DNA of 7,832 bases from an uncultured Clostridia bacterium (GCA_937915565.1 CALDMH010000027.1:1-7832), one strand, 5' to 3'. Shown: positions 1 through 7,214, counted from the stretch's first letter. The notes: generated by a model from the letters alone, not told the origin. Made by a program: numbers and translations.

Positions 1-1
1 T

Positions 2-955
2 GGCGAAAGAAAACATCAGGAATACAGAAAACGCCTCTATAAGTCGATTATCGATAGTTTCGGAGGGGTAACGGAAAGTTTTTGTTCGGCTTATCTATCC
101 TCCGTCGGGCAGGAAAAACTGGACGAAATAAAGAGCGCGCTCCGCGTTTGCGACCATTATCTTTGGAGAAGAGGCGACGCAGGCGGGAACGGAAACGGCG
201 CGGCGAATCCCGAAAACGCCGACGACGGCGACGAGGATAAAAACGCCGAGAAACAGTGGATTGAAATAGCGAAAAAAATCATTCCCAAGCTCGGCAAGGA
301 CCAGAGAGAACTTCATCGGCGGCTTGAAAATATCACCGGCGGAAAAAGAGATTATCGCAAACTTTTGGAAAGATTTATCAAAACGAGCGAAAAAAGAGCC
401 GTGAGCGACGATTTCGATTACGTTTATTATTGTTACGGTTTGAGCCTTTATAAAAACGTTCCGCTCATCGAGAGGCTGGAAACGAGCGACGCGAAGGATT
501 ATTCGCAGGTCGTGGTTGCAATCGACGTTTCCGGCAGTACCGAGGGCGAGCCGGTTAAAGTGTTTTTGAAGGAAGTTTATTCCATTTGCTCGCAAATTTC
601 CGAGCGGGATAAACTGAAATTGAGAATTATCCAGTGCGACAGCGAAATCAGGTCGGACGAAATTATAAACGGCGACGAGGATTTCAGAGAAAAAATGAAG
701 AGTTTCAAACTCGAAGGCGGCGGCGGAACGGATTTCCGTCCCGTTTTTGAAAAGCTCGGGCAGGATAAAAAACGAGGAACGAAAATACGGGCTTTGCTTT
801 ATTTCACCGACGGCTACGGAACTTTTCCCACCGAAAACCCCGATTTTAAGGTATGCTTTCTTCTTTACGGCGAAAACGCCGAGGAGATTAAAGTTCCTTA
901 TTTTGCATATAAAATCATTCTCGATAACGAGGATTTAACCAATATTACGCCGTAA
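2..955 (+). CDS. VWA-like domain protein, DUF2201 family (5' end missing)
   Basis: Open from the first complete codon at base 2 to TAA at 953-955, giving 317 visible residues; the true start lies outside the window. The C-terminal half matches the VWA-like domain of DUF2201 proteins. All MIDAS metal-site elements are visible: DVSGS at visible residues 175-179, the threonine of GGGGTDF (about 243), and the aspartate of YFTDGYG (about 270). Before it lies a helical basic stretch ending in a YYCYGLSLYKN...LIERLE segment, which I recall from clostridial members. A Gly/Asn/Asp-rich linker sits at about residues 58-82. Family members usually carry an N-terminal metallopeptidase-like domain, which would lie mostly upstream and cannot be checked here. 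No signal peptide or membrane segment is visible, so the protein is probably cytoplasmic. The MoxR-like AAA+ gene downstream is the likely partner. An in-frame ATG at 365 is internal, not the start, because reading frame and family similarity continue upstream. The family call is firm; the cellular role is unknown. Confidence 0.85.
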   Translation, partial: GERKHQEYRKRLYKSIIDSFGGVTESFCSAYLSSVGQEKLDEIKSALRVCDHYLWRRGDAGGNGNGAANPENADDGDEDKNAEKQWIEIAKKIIPKLGKDQRELHRRLENITGGKRDYRKLLERFIKTSEKRAVSDDFDYVYYCYGLSLYKNVPLIERLETSDAKDYSQVVVAIDVSGSTEGEPVKVFLKEVYSICSQISERDKLKLRIIQCDSEIRSDEIINGDEDFREKMKSFKLEGGGGTDFRPVFEKLGQDKKRGTKIRALLYFTDGYGTFPTENPDFKVCFLLYGENAEEIKVPYFAYKIILDNEDLTNITP

Positions 956-976
956 CGCCGCGCTTAAAAGTTTTGC

Positions 977-1031
977 GTTAAAGGCAATTTAACCGTTTTT
1001 ACGCCCGAAAAGGCGATTTTAAAAAATTTTT
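977..1031 (+). terminator. Two weak terminator-like hairpins after the VWA gene
   Basis: GTTAAA (977-982) can pair with TTTAAC (988-993) around GGCAA and is followed by CGTTTTT. Then CGCC (1002-1005) can pair with GGCG (1012-1015) around CGAAAA and is followed by an A/T tract reaching 1031. Both stems are short (6 AT-rich bp and 4 GC bp), so termination may be partial, leaving some read-through into the AAA+ gene. No convincing promoter hexamers were found in the rest of the 956-1086 gap. Confidence 0.3.
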
Positions 1032-1086
1032 AACGCCGTAAAGTTTAAACGCGGTTCAAATCCCGCTCGGCAAAAAGGAGAGATTT

Positions 1087-2508
1087 ATGAACATTCTCGA
1101 AGCGAAAAACGAAATAAAAAACGCGGTAAGAATTTATCTTGCCAAGGACGCCAACGGAAACTACGAAATTCCCGTCGAAAGGCAACGCCCCACGCTCGTT
1201 ATCGGCGCGCCGGGGATAGGCAAAACCGCGATTATGAGCAAAATAGCCGCCGAACTCGACATCGGCTTTTTGGGATATACGATAACGCACCACACGCGTC
1301 AGTCGGCGATTGGTCTTCCGTTCATATCGCAAAAAAACTTCGGCGGAAAGGAATATTCCGTAACGGAATATACGATGAGCGAAATCGTGGCGGAGGTTTA
1401 CGAGGCGATTGAAACGCAGGGCAAAAAAGAGGGGATTTTGTTTATCGACGAAATCAACTGCGTTTCGGAAACGCTCGCGCCGGCAATGCTCGAACTTTTG
1501 CAGCACAAAAAATTCGGGGCGCATAAAATTCCGGACGGCTGGGTTTTAACCGCCGCGGGCAACCCCGAGGAATATAACAAATCGGTGAACGAACTGGATA
1601 TGGTAACGCTCGACAGGGTGAGAAAATTCGACGTCGAACCCGATTACGAGGCGTTCAAAACCTACGCGCTCAATTCAGGCGTGCATAGCGCAATCGTCGG
1701 ATTTTTGTCGCTTAACAGCAACTATTTGTTCACCGCAGAGAAGAATCCCGAAGGGCTCGAACTCGTCACTCCGAGAAGTTGGGAGGACCTTTCTTACGCC
1801 CTTTACGAATACGAAAAGCTTTCGATTCCCGTAAATATATCGCTTATCGGCGGATATATCCAGAGTGCGGCGATTGCGAGCGAGTTCGCCGGGTATTACG
1901 CCATTTTCCAAAAGTTCGGCATAATCGTTTCGGGCGACGAGGTGGAAAACGGAAAACTCGCAAGCCTCGATTTGTCGGACAGCAATTTCGAAGAGAGATT
2001 CGCGCTTGCCGAAATTATGCGCGCAAAAGCCGTTAAAATCGCCGATAAGGCTATGGCCAAAGCCGAAGCCGCGGAGGCCGCTCTTAACGTCGCCGCTTCG
2101 GAAAACGTTCAGGCGGGCGTTAAGGAACTTTTGCAAAAATACAAATCGGGAACGCTCGGCAGGTATCGCAAATCGGAATACAGAACCGTAATCGAGGGGC
2201 TTTCGGAATTAAATCCCTCCGATTTTGCCTCGAAATACGCCGCAGAATGCGAAGCGTACGGGCAAAGCCACGTCGAAAAAATCGAAAACGTGCTTTCCTT
2301 TGCGGAAAAATCGCTCGGCAAAGGTCAGGAACTGACTTCCTCGGTGACTTCGATGCTCACCAGCGAGAATTTCGTCGGATTTATCGCCAGATTCGGTTGC
2401 CCCAAGTTTTACGAGCTCGATAGCGAGCTTTTGCTCGGCGGCGGAGATAAGGCGAAGGAAATTGCAAAACGCGCTCTTAAAGACGCAACTAATAAATCGG
2501 TTCGTTGA
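1087..2508 (+). CDS. MoxR-like AAA+ ATPase, probable partner of the VWA protein
   Basis: A 473-residue ATPase starting at ATG 1087, with AAGGAG at 1075-1080 giving about 6 nt spacing. The AAA+ core occupies about residues 1-240: Walker A GAPGIGKT (40-47), Walker B ILFIDE (117-122), sensor 1 in TAAGNP (Asn159), an arginine-finger candidate in LDRVRKFD (Arg177/Arg179), and sensor 2 in TPRSWEDL (Arg230). The TPRsW motif and the GNP after sensor 1 are typical of the MoxR branch. Residues 300-473 are helical and lysine/alanine-rich with no domain I recognise; 308-345 could form a coiled coil. MoxR ATPases commonly work with VWA proteins to remodel or load cofactors into targets, and the gene just upstream encodes one. 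The order here is VWA then ATPase, with a 131 bp gap, so the two may not be tightly co-transcribed. All catalytic residues are present, so it should hydrolyse ATP. The substrate is unknown. Confidence 0.87.
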   Translation: MNILEAKNEIKNAVRIYLAKDANGNYEIPVERQRPTLVIGAPGIGKTAIMSKIAAELDIGFLGYTITHHTRQSAIGLPFISQKNFGGKEYSVTEYTMSEIVAEVYEAIETQGKKEGILFIDEINCVSETLAPAMLELLQHKKFGAHKIPDGWVLTAAGNPEEYNKSVNELDMVTLDRVRKFDVEPDYEAFKTYALNSGVHSAIVGFLSLNSNYLFTAEKNPEGLELVTPRSWEDLSYALYEYEKLSIPVNISLIGGYIQSAAIASEFAGYYAIFQKFGIIVSGDEVENGKLASLDLSDSNFEERFALAEIMRAKAVKIADKAMAKAEAAEAALNVAASENVQAGVKELLQKYKSGTLGRYRKSEYRTVIEGLSELNPSDFASKYAAECEAYGQSHVEKIENVLSFAEKSLGKGQELTSSVTSMLTSENFVGFIARFGCPKFYELDSELLLGGGDKAKEIAKRALKDATNKSVR

Positions 2509-2520
2509 TATTAACGAAAA

Positions 2521-2536
2521 CGCCTGTGGCAGGGCG
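2521..2536. repeat. Small imperfect hairpin between the AAA+ and ABC genes
   Basis: CGCCTG (2521-2526) pairs with CAGGGCG (2530-2536) around TGG, with one extra G in the right arm. On the + strand no T-run follows, so it is a poor terminator for the AAA+ gene. On the - strand it is followed by TTTT, but no minus-strand gene needs it. The rest of this 63 bp gap shows no clear promoter; the next gene has only a weak GGA-type ribosome site at 2561-2563. Confidence 0.25.
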
Positions 2537-2571
2537 TGAAATTAAAAGTTTAAATCGCTTGGACGGCGTAT

Positions 2572-4281
2572 ATGAACAAAATCGTTTCAAATATAAAAAA
2601 ATACAAAAAAGAGTGTATTCTCGCGCCGGTGTGTAAGCTGACGGAAGCTCTTTTGGAGCTTCTCGTGCCGCTTTTCGTTGCGGATATAATCAACCGCGGC
2701 GTGAACGGCGGAGATACGAAAGTGGTTATAACGGACGCAATTATAATGGTCGCGCTCGCCCTTTTCGGCTTCGGATTCTCGGTTTTGGGGCAGTTTTTTT
2801 CCGCAAAAGCCGCCACGGGCTTTTCTTCGGAGATAAGGTCGAGCCTCTATAAAAAATTGCTTGCCGCGCCCCTTTCCGCAACGGACGAAATGGGCGTTTC
2901 CGCAATGCTTACGAGAATGACGAGCGACGTAAACCAGATGCAAAGCGGGTTGAACATCGCTTTGAGGTTGCTTCTTCGTTCGCCGTTCGTGGTTGCGGGC
3001 GCGTTCGTCTGCGCGCTTTTGATAGACGCCGAAATTTCGCTTATTTTCCTCGCTACGATAGCCGTTTTATCCGTCGTCGTGGCGATAATAATGAAAATTA
3101 CGATGCCGAAATACGTCAAAGCGCAAAAAATGCTTGACGACGTCGCTCTTTCCGCACGTGAAAATCTCACGGGCGTGAGAGTTATAAGAGCGTTCGGCGC
3201 GGAAAACGACGAAATAGCCGCTTACGAGCAAAAAAACGGCAGGCTTGAAAAATTTCAGAACGCGGCGGGAAAGATTTCCTCGTTGCTTAATCCGCTCACT
3301 TTCACGATAATCAATTTCGCGATAATCGCGCTTTTGTGGGGCGGGGCGATAAAAGTAAATTCGGGCGCGCTCTCGCAGGGAATGACGGTCGCGCTGTACG
3401 ATTATATGTCGCAAATTCTCGTCGAACTCGTCAAGTTCGCAAATCTCGTGGTTTCGATTTCCCGAGCTCTCGCTTCGGCAAAAAGAGTTCGCGCCGCGCT
3501 CGATTTGCCCGACGAAAAGGACGAGATTCCTTCATCGGATTCGTCAGACGAGTATATAGAATTCAAAAACGTTTCCGCGCGTTACGCCGACGGCTCGATG
3601 GGCGTTAAAAACGTAAGCTTCAAGGTGAAAAAAGGCGAAACGATAGGTATTATAGGCGGAACGGGCAGCGGAAAATCCACGGTCGTCAACTTGCTTTCAA
3701 GGCTTTACGACGTAACGGACGGGGCGATTTTCCTTGACGGAAAGGATATAAGAAGTTATTCGCTCAAAGAGTTGCGCAAAAAAATAGGCGCGGCTCTTCA
3801 ACGCCCCGCGATTTTTAAAGGCACGTTCCGTTCCAACGTTTTGCCACTCGGCGGCAGCGACGAAACTTTGGGTTACGCCGTAGACGTCGCACAGGCGCGC
3901 GACGTTGTCAACGCCAAGGAAAACGGTTACGATTCCGTTCTCGAACAAAACGGAAGAAACCTTTCCGGCGGGCAAAAACAGAGAATATCGGTGGCGAGGG
4001 CGATTGCAAAACGCCCCGAGGTGCTTATTCTGGACGACAGTTCCTCCGCGCTCGATTATCTCACCGATTTGAAACTTCGTCGCGCAATTAAATCTCTCGC
4101 TCATCCCGTCACGACCTTTATCGTTTCGCAAAGGGCTTCGAGCGTTTCGGGCGCGGATAAAATTATAGTTTTCGACGAGGGTGAAATCGTCGGAATAGGA
4201 ACGGCGGAAGAGCTTGAAAAGTCGTGCTCGGTATTCCGCGAAATCGTTGCTTCTCAAACGGGAGGCGAAAAGAATGAATAA
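2572..4281 (+). CDS. ABC exporter half-transporter, degenerate-NBD subunit (multidrug type)
   Basis: A 569-residue exporter half with an N-terminal transmembrane domain fused to an ATPase domain. Hydrophobic membrane stretches occur at about residues 18-40, 55-76, 135-152, 156-175 and 243-262. The NBD begins near 327: A-loop Tyr338, Walker A GGTGSGKS (362-369), Q-loop Gln410, signature LSGGQ (464-468), Walker B VLILDD (484-489) and D-loop SALD (492-495). Two key residues are replaced: the catalytic Glu is Asp489, and the switch-loop His is Gln520 (in IVSQRAS). The same pair of substitutions is known from degenerate subunits of heterodimeric exporters such as TM287. Its own signature is canonical, so it completes the active site of the partner encoded directly downstream, with 8 bp overlap. 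It acts in the cytoplasmic membrane. A drug or lipophilic compound is a family-level guess for the substrate. The start at ATG 2572 has a weak Shine-Dalgarno site but gives the expected short N-terminus before the first helix. Confidence 0.92.
   Translation: MNKIVSNIKKYKKECILAPVCKLTEALLELLVPLFVADIINRGVNGGDTKVVITDAIIMVALALFGFGFSVLGQFFSAKAATGFSSEIRSSLYKKLLAAPLSATDEMGVSAMLTRMTSDVNQMQSGLNIALRLLLRSPFVVAGAFVCALLIDAEISLIFLATIAVLSVVVAIIMKITMPKYVKAQKMLDDVALSARENLTGVRVIRAFGAENDEIAAYEQKNGRLEKFQNAAGKISSLLNPLTFTIINFAIIALLWGGAIKVNSGALSQGMTVALYDYMSQILVELVKFANLVVSISRALASAKRVRAALDLPDEKDEIPSSDSSDEYIEFKNVSARYADGSMGVKNVSFKVKKGETIGIIGGTGSGKSTVVNLLSRLYDVTDGAIFLDGKDIRSYSLKELRKKIGAALQRPAIFKGTFRSNVLPLGGSDETLGYAVDVAQARDVVNAKENGYDSVLEQNGRNLSGGQKQRISVARAIAKRPEVLILDDSSSALDYLTDLKLRRAIKSLAHPVTTFIVSQRASSVSGADKIIVFDEGEIVGIGTAEELEKSCSVFREIVASQTGGEKNE
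4260..4265 (+). promoter_or_regulatory. Ribosome binding site fixing the start of the second ABC gene
   Basis: GGGAGG lies 8 nt before ATG 4274, inside the last codons of the upstream gene. The frame is open further up to an ATG at 4214, but that would add 20 basic residues overlapping the first ABC gene and has no comparable ribosome site. Start 4274 is therefore preferred, and the 8 bp overlap suggests translational coupling and matched subunit amounts. Confidence 0.8.
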
Positions 4282-6052
4282 AACGAATCTTACGAAAAAC
4301 GCTGAAAATACGAAAAACGGCGTTATAAAACGCCTTTGGAAATACGCCTCGAAATATCGCGCGGCGTTCCTCGTTTCTCTCGTCGCTTCGGCAATTTACG
4401 TCGCTTGTTCTCTCGTTTTGCCCGTGCTTTTCGGAAAGGCCACCGACCTTATCGTCGGCGAGGGCGACGTTGATTTCGACGGGCTTTTGAAAATTATCGT
4501 TTACGCCGCCTGCGCGGCTGCGGGAGCGGGGTTAAGCCAATGGATAACGGAGGTTTTGTGCAACAAAATCTCCAACGGAATAACGGCTAAAATCCGTGAC
4601 GACGCGTTTAAAAAACTGCAAAAAGTGCCTTTGAAATATCTCGACGGGCGTTCCGCAGGGGATATAATAAGCGTTGAAATAGGCGACGCCGATAAACTTT
4701 CGGACGGCTTGCTTCTCGGGTTTTCAAAGTTTTTTACGGGAATTATTACTATTTTCGGCACTCTGGCGTTTATGTTTGCCATAAACTGGGCAATCGCGCT
4801 GGTCGTTGCCGTTTTAACTCCGTTGTCGCTTCTCACGGCAAAATTCATCACGGGGAGAACTTACGGGCTTTTCAAGGCACAATCGAAGCTCACGGGCGAA
4901 CAAACCGCGCTGGTTGAAGAAACTTTGTCCAATCTTTCCACCGTGAAATCGTATATGACGGAGGGCGTGAACGCCGAAAAATTCGATAAAATCAACGAGG
5001 AACTTAAAAAAACTTCGTTTAAAGCCGTGTTTTTCTCGTCGCTTACGAATCCGTCGACGAGGGTGATAAACGCCGTGGTTTACGCGGCCGTCGCGCTTAC
5101 GGGCGCACTTCTGGCGATAAACGCGCCGGGAGCGGCTCTTGCGGTGACGGCGGGCGAACTTCTTTCGCTTTTAAGTTACGCAAACAGATATACGAAGCCT
5201 TTCAACGAAATAACGTCGGTTTTAACCGAACTTACGAGCGCAAAGGCAAGCGCGGCAAGGCTTTTCGAGATTTTAGACGAATCCGAGGAAATTATTTTCC
5301 CGAACGAAAAACCCGTGGGAGAATTGAAAGGCGAGGTTGAGATAAACGACGTGAGTTTTTCGTATTCGCCCGATAAAAAGCTTATCGAAAATTTCAATTT
5401 ATCCGTTGAAAGCGGGCAAAAAGTTGCAATCGTCGGGCCGACCGGTTGCGGAAAAACCACGCTTATAAATCTGTTGATGAGGTTTTACGACGTAGATTCG
5501 GGCGAAATTCGTTACGACGATTATCCCGTTAAGGAAATCGAAAGGCGTTCGCTCCGGTTGAATATAGGTATGGTTTTGCAGGACACCTGGATAAGAAAGG
5601 CGAGCGTTATCGACAACGTTAAAATCGGCAGAAAGAACGCCACGCGCGAAGAGGTTGAAAAGGCTTGCAAACTTGCTTACGCGCACGGATTCATTTCAAG
5701 ACTCGAAGGCGGTTACGACGCCGTAATCGGCGAGGACGGGCTTTCCGTCGGGCAAAAACAGCTCATTTGCATAGCAAGGGTTATGCTTTGCCTTCCGCCC
5801 GTTCTTATTCTCGACGAAGCAACTTCGTCCATAGACACCCGAACGGAAATGAAAATTCAAAAGGCTTTCGATACGCTCACCGCAGGGAAAACGAGTTTTA
5901 TCGTCGCGCACAGGTTGTCGACGATAAAAAGCGCGGACGTTATTCTCGTTATGAAGAGCGGAAACGTCATCGAACAGGGTACGCACGCCGAACTTTTGGA
6001 AAAACACGGTTTTTATTACGATTTGTATAACAGTCAATATGCAGGCGCTTAA
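4274..6052 (+). CDS. ABC exporter half-transporter, catalytic subunit of the heterodimer
   Basis: A 592-residue exporter half. A short charged N-terminus (1-28) is followed by membrane stretches at about 29-56, 73-90, 152-171, 173-190 and 265-292. The NBD begins near 353: A-loop Tyr364, Walker A GPTGCGKT (388-395), Q-loop Gln436, Walker B VLILDE (510-515) with the catalytic Glu515, D-loop SSID (518-521) and switch His546 (IVAHRLST). The signature is LSVGQ (490-494) instead of LSGGQ. In a head-to-tail dimer this altered signature faces the Walker motifs of the upstream subunit, which lack the catalytic Glu and His, so all deviations gather in one ATP site. This subunit's own Walker site pairs with the partner's normal LSGGQ and should be the hydrolysing site. 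The length matches known heterodimeric exporters of about 570-600 residues. It ends at TAA 6050-6052. The substrate is not deducible from the sequence. Confidence 0.92.
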   Translation: MNKTNLTKNAENTKNGVIKRLWKYASKYRAAFLVSLVASAIYVACSLVLPVLFGKATDLIVGEGDVDFDGLLKIIVYAACAAAGAGLSQWITEVLCNKISNGITAKIRDDAFKKLQKVPLKYLDGRSAGDIISVEIGDADKLSDGLLLGFSKFFTGIITIFGTLAFMFAINWAIALVVAVLTPLSLLTAKFITGRTYGLFKAQSKLTGEQTALVEETLSNLSTVKSYMTEGVNAEKFDKINEELKKTSFKAVFFSSLTNPSTRVINAVVYAAVALTGALLAINAPGAALAVTAGELLSLLSYANRYTKPFNEITSVLTELTSAKASAARLFEILDESEEIIFPNEKPVGELKGEVEINDVSFSYSPDKKLIENFNLSVESGQKVAIVGPTGCGKTTLINLLMRFYDVDSGEIRYDDYPVKEIERRSLRLNIGMVLQDTWIRKASVIDNVKIGRKNATREEVEKACKLAYAHGFISRLEGGYDAVIGEDGLSVGQKQLICIARVMLCLPPVLILDEATSSIDTRTEMKIQKAFDTLTAGKTSFIVAHRLSTIKSADVILVMKSGNVIEQGTHAELLEKHGFYYDLYNSQYAGA

Positions 6053-6077
6053 CGCGCAAACTTTTTGGGTTGACGCG
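6053..6077. repeat. Imperfect inverted repeat just after the ABC operon
   Basis: CGCGCAA (6053-6059) can pair with TTG plus CGCG (6070-6072 and 6074-6077), giving 7 bp with a bulged A at 6073. The loop contains a five-T run. No T-tract follows on the + strand, so it is not a standard intrinsic terminator, though it may protect the 3' end of the exporter mRNA. Confidence 0.3.
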
Positions 6078-6078
6078 C

Positions 6079-6146
6079 CGTCGTATCGCATCGTCGTCGC
6101 ATTGCGTCATCGTCGTATCGCGTCGTCGTATCGAATCGTCGTCGCC
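6079..6146. repeat. Degenerate 16 bp tandem repeat between the ABC and aro operons
   Basis: Units with consensus CGTCGTATCGNATCGT run head to tail: 6079-6094, 6095-6110, 6111-6123 (3 bp shorter), 6124-6139, then a partial CGTCGCC at 6140-6146. Copies 1 and 4 differ at one base; copy 2 is the most diverged (CGTCGCATTGCGTCAT). A CGT triplet sub-period is visible. The array fills the middle of a non-coding gap. It could be a slippage-prone minisatellite, a protein-binding array, or simple low-complexity drift; no family is recognised. Confidence 0.75.
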
Positions 6147-6194
6147 TGAATTATAAATGCGAGGTAACTCGGAAAAGGGAGGAAAACTCCGAAA
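6147..6194 (+). promoter_or_regulatory. Leader of the aro operon with -10-like box and structured ribosome site
   Basis: A TATAAA box (6152-6157) could be a -10 element, but no good -35 lies 16-18 bp upstream, where the tandem repeat is. GGGAGG (6177-6182) is the likely ribosome site, unusually far (12 nt) from ATG 6195. GGAG (6178-6181) can pair with CTCC (6187-6190) and hide that site or shorten its effective spacing. Alternatively TCGGA (6169-6173) can pair with TCCGA (6188-6192), leaving the site in the loop. No T-box, leader peptide or terminator-type attenuator was recognised. Confidence 0.3.
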
Positions 6195-7214
6195 ATGATT
6201 ATTACTTTAAAGAAAAACGCCGACGAAAAACAGCTTGATATTCTTCTTGCCTGGCTCAACGGCTTCGGCGTAACTCTCGAAACCGAAACGCACGGCGACA
6301 GGTTGGTTATTGCCGTTTTGGGCGACGTTTCCCGCGTGGACGAAGAACTTTTGAGCGATATGGAAATCGTCGAAAGCGTTACGCGCGTCAGCGAGAAGTA
6401 TAAATTGACGAACAGAAAACTCCACGCGGAGGACACGATAGTAGACGTCGGGGGGAGGAAGTTCGGCGGGAAGAATTACGCTTTTATCGCAGGGCCTTGC
6501 TCCGTGGAAAGCGAAAAACAAATAATAGAAATAGCAAAAGCCGTTAAATCCGCGGGCGCCGCCGCGCTCCGCGGCGGCGCATTCAAACCCCGCACTTCGC
6601 CTTACGATTTTCAGGGATTAAAGTCCGAGGGCGTAAAACTTTTGAAAAAGGCGAAGGCGGAAACCGGTTTGCCCATCGTCACCGAAATTACGAGCGTAAA
6701 AAGCGTCGACGATTTCGAGGGCGTGGATTTAATTCAGATTGGCGCGAGGAATATGCAGAATTTCGAGCTTTTAAAGGAAGTGGGGAAACTCGGCGCACCC
6801 GTGCTTTTGAAACGCGGACTCGTAAACACCGTGGACGAGCTTTTGCTCAGCGCGGAATATATTATGTCCGAAGGCAACAAGAACGTGATTTTGTGCGAGC
6901 GCGGCATAAGAACTTTTGAAACGCTCACGAGAAACACGCTCGATTTGGGCGTTATTTTGCTTTTAAAGGAGCGCACGCACCTGCCCGTCATCGTAGACCC
7001 GAGCCACGCTTCTGGGTTAAGGCGGCTCGTAGAACCGCTTTCGCTCGCGGCGGCAGCCGTGGGGGCGGACGGAGTTATGATAGAAGTTCACAACGACCCC
7101 GTTCACGCGCTTTGCGACGGCGCGCAGTCGGTCGTTCCCGAGGAGTTTAAACGCATAGTTGAAAAGACCGAAGCGGTTTTAGCCGCTTGCGGAGATAAAA
7201 GGATTGAAAAATGA
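6195..7214 (+). CDS. aroF: 3-deoxy-7-phosphoheptulonate (DAHP) synthase, type I-beta
   Basis: This cytoplasmic enzyme condenses phosphoenolpyruvate with erythrose 4-phosphate to DAHP, the entry step of the shikimate pathway. It has 339 residues from ATG 6195 to TGA 7212-7214. Residues 1-67 form a small ferredoxin-like (ACT-like) domain, as in the Thermotoga maritima enzyme, where it mediates feedback inhibition by Tyr/Phe. The catalytic barrel follows: AGPCSVES (99-106), RGGAFKPRTSPYDFQG (126-141), QIGARNMQNF (181-190), LLKRG (204-208), LCERGIRTFE (233-242), VDPSHASG (267-274) and MIEVHNDP (295-302). Metal ligands expected from the family are Cys102, His271, Glu297 and Asp308, all present. 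The presence of the N-terminal domain suggests allosteric control by aromatic amino acids. The stop overlaps the start of aroB (ATGA), so the first two pathway steps are coupled. The family is sure; the inhibitor specificity is inferred. Confidence 0.96.
   Translation: MIITLKKNADEKQLDILLAWLNGFGVTLETETHGDRLVIAVLGDVSRVDEELLSDMEIVESVTRVSEKYKLTNRKLHAEDTIVDVGGRKFGGKNYAFIAGPCSVESEKQIIEIAKAVKSAGAAALRGGAFKPRTSPYDFQGLKSEGVKLLKKAKAETGLPIVTEITSVKSVDDFEGVDLIQIGARNMQNFELLKEVGKLGAPVLLKRGLVNTVDELLLSAEYIMSEGNKNVILCERGIRTFETLTRNTLDLGVILLLKERTHLPVIVDPSHASGLRRLVEPLSLAAAAVGADGVMIEVHNDPVHALCDGAQSVVPEEFKRIVEKTEAVLAACGDKRIEK

Noticed and set aside
365..955. VWA protein starting at ATG 365 as a complete short gene
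   Set aside because: The same frame is open to the window edge with conserved-looking helical sequence and no ribosome site precedes 365, so this is an internal methionine of a longer protein.
1053..1063. Perfect tRNA T-loop (B-box-like) string GGTTCAAATCC before the AAA+ gene, possible tRNA or tRNA remnant/attachment site
   Set aside because: The flanking bases do not form a 5 bp T-stem, the presumed acceptor strand (TCGGCAA) has no complement about 65 nt upstream, there is no D-arm or anticodon arm, and no CCA follows. An 11-base match is likely chance.
3697..4257. Long open frame of 186 codons on the - strand, and similar antisense frames at 1045-1524, 1675-2136 and 5696-6091
   Set aside because: They lie fully inside well-supported + strand genes or mostly overlap them, have Arg/Phe/His-rich composition without recognisable motifs, and arise because the sense genes rarely use TTA, CTA or TCA codons.
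4214..4273. 20-residue N-terminal extension of the second ABC subunit from an upstream ATG
   Set aside because: No good ribosome site lies before it, it overlaps the upstream gene by 68 bp, and a strong GGGAGG with proper spacing precedes ATG 4274.
6070..6075. TTGACG as a -35 promoter element for the aro operon
   Set aside because: Positions 16-18 bp downstream hold GTCGTC-type sequence with no -10 resemblance, and the TATAAA box at 6152 is far too distant.
6079..6146. CRISPR array
   Set aside because: The 16 bp units are directly adjacent with no unique spacers and are diverged from each other; no cas gene is near.
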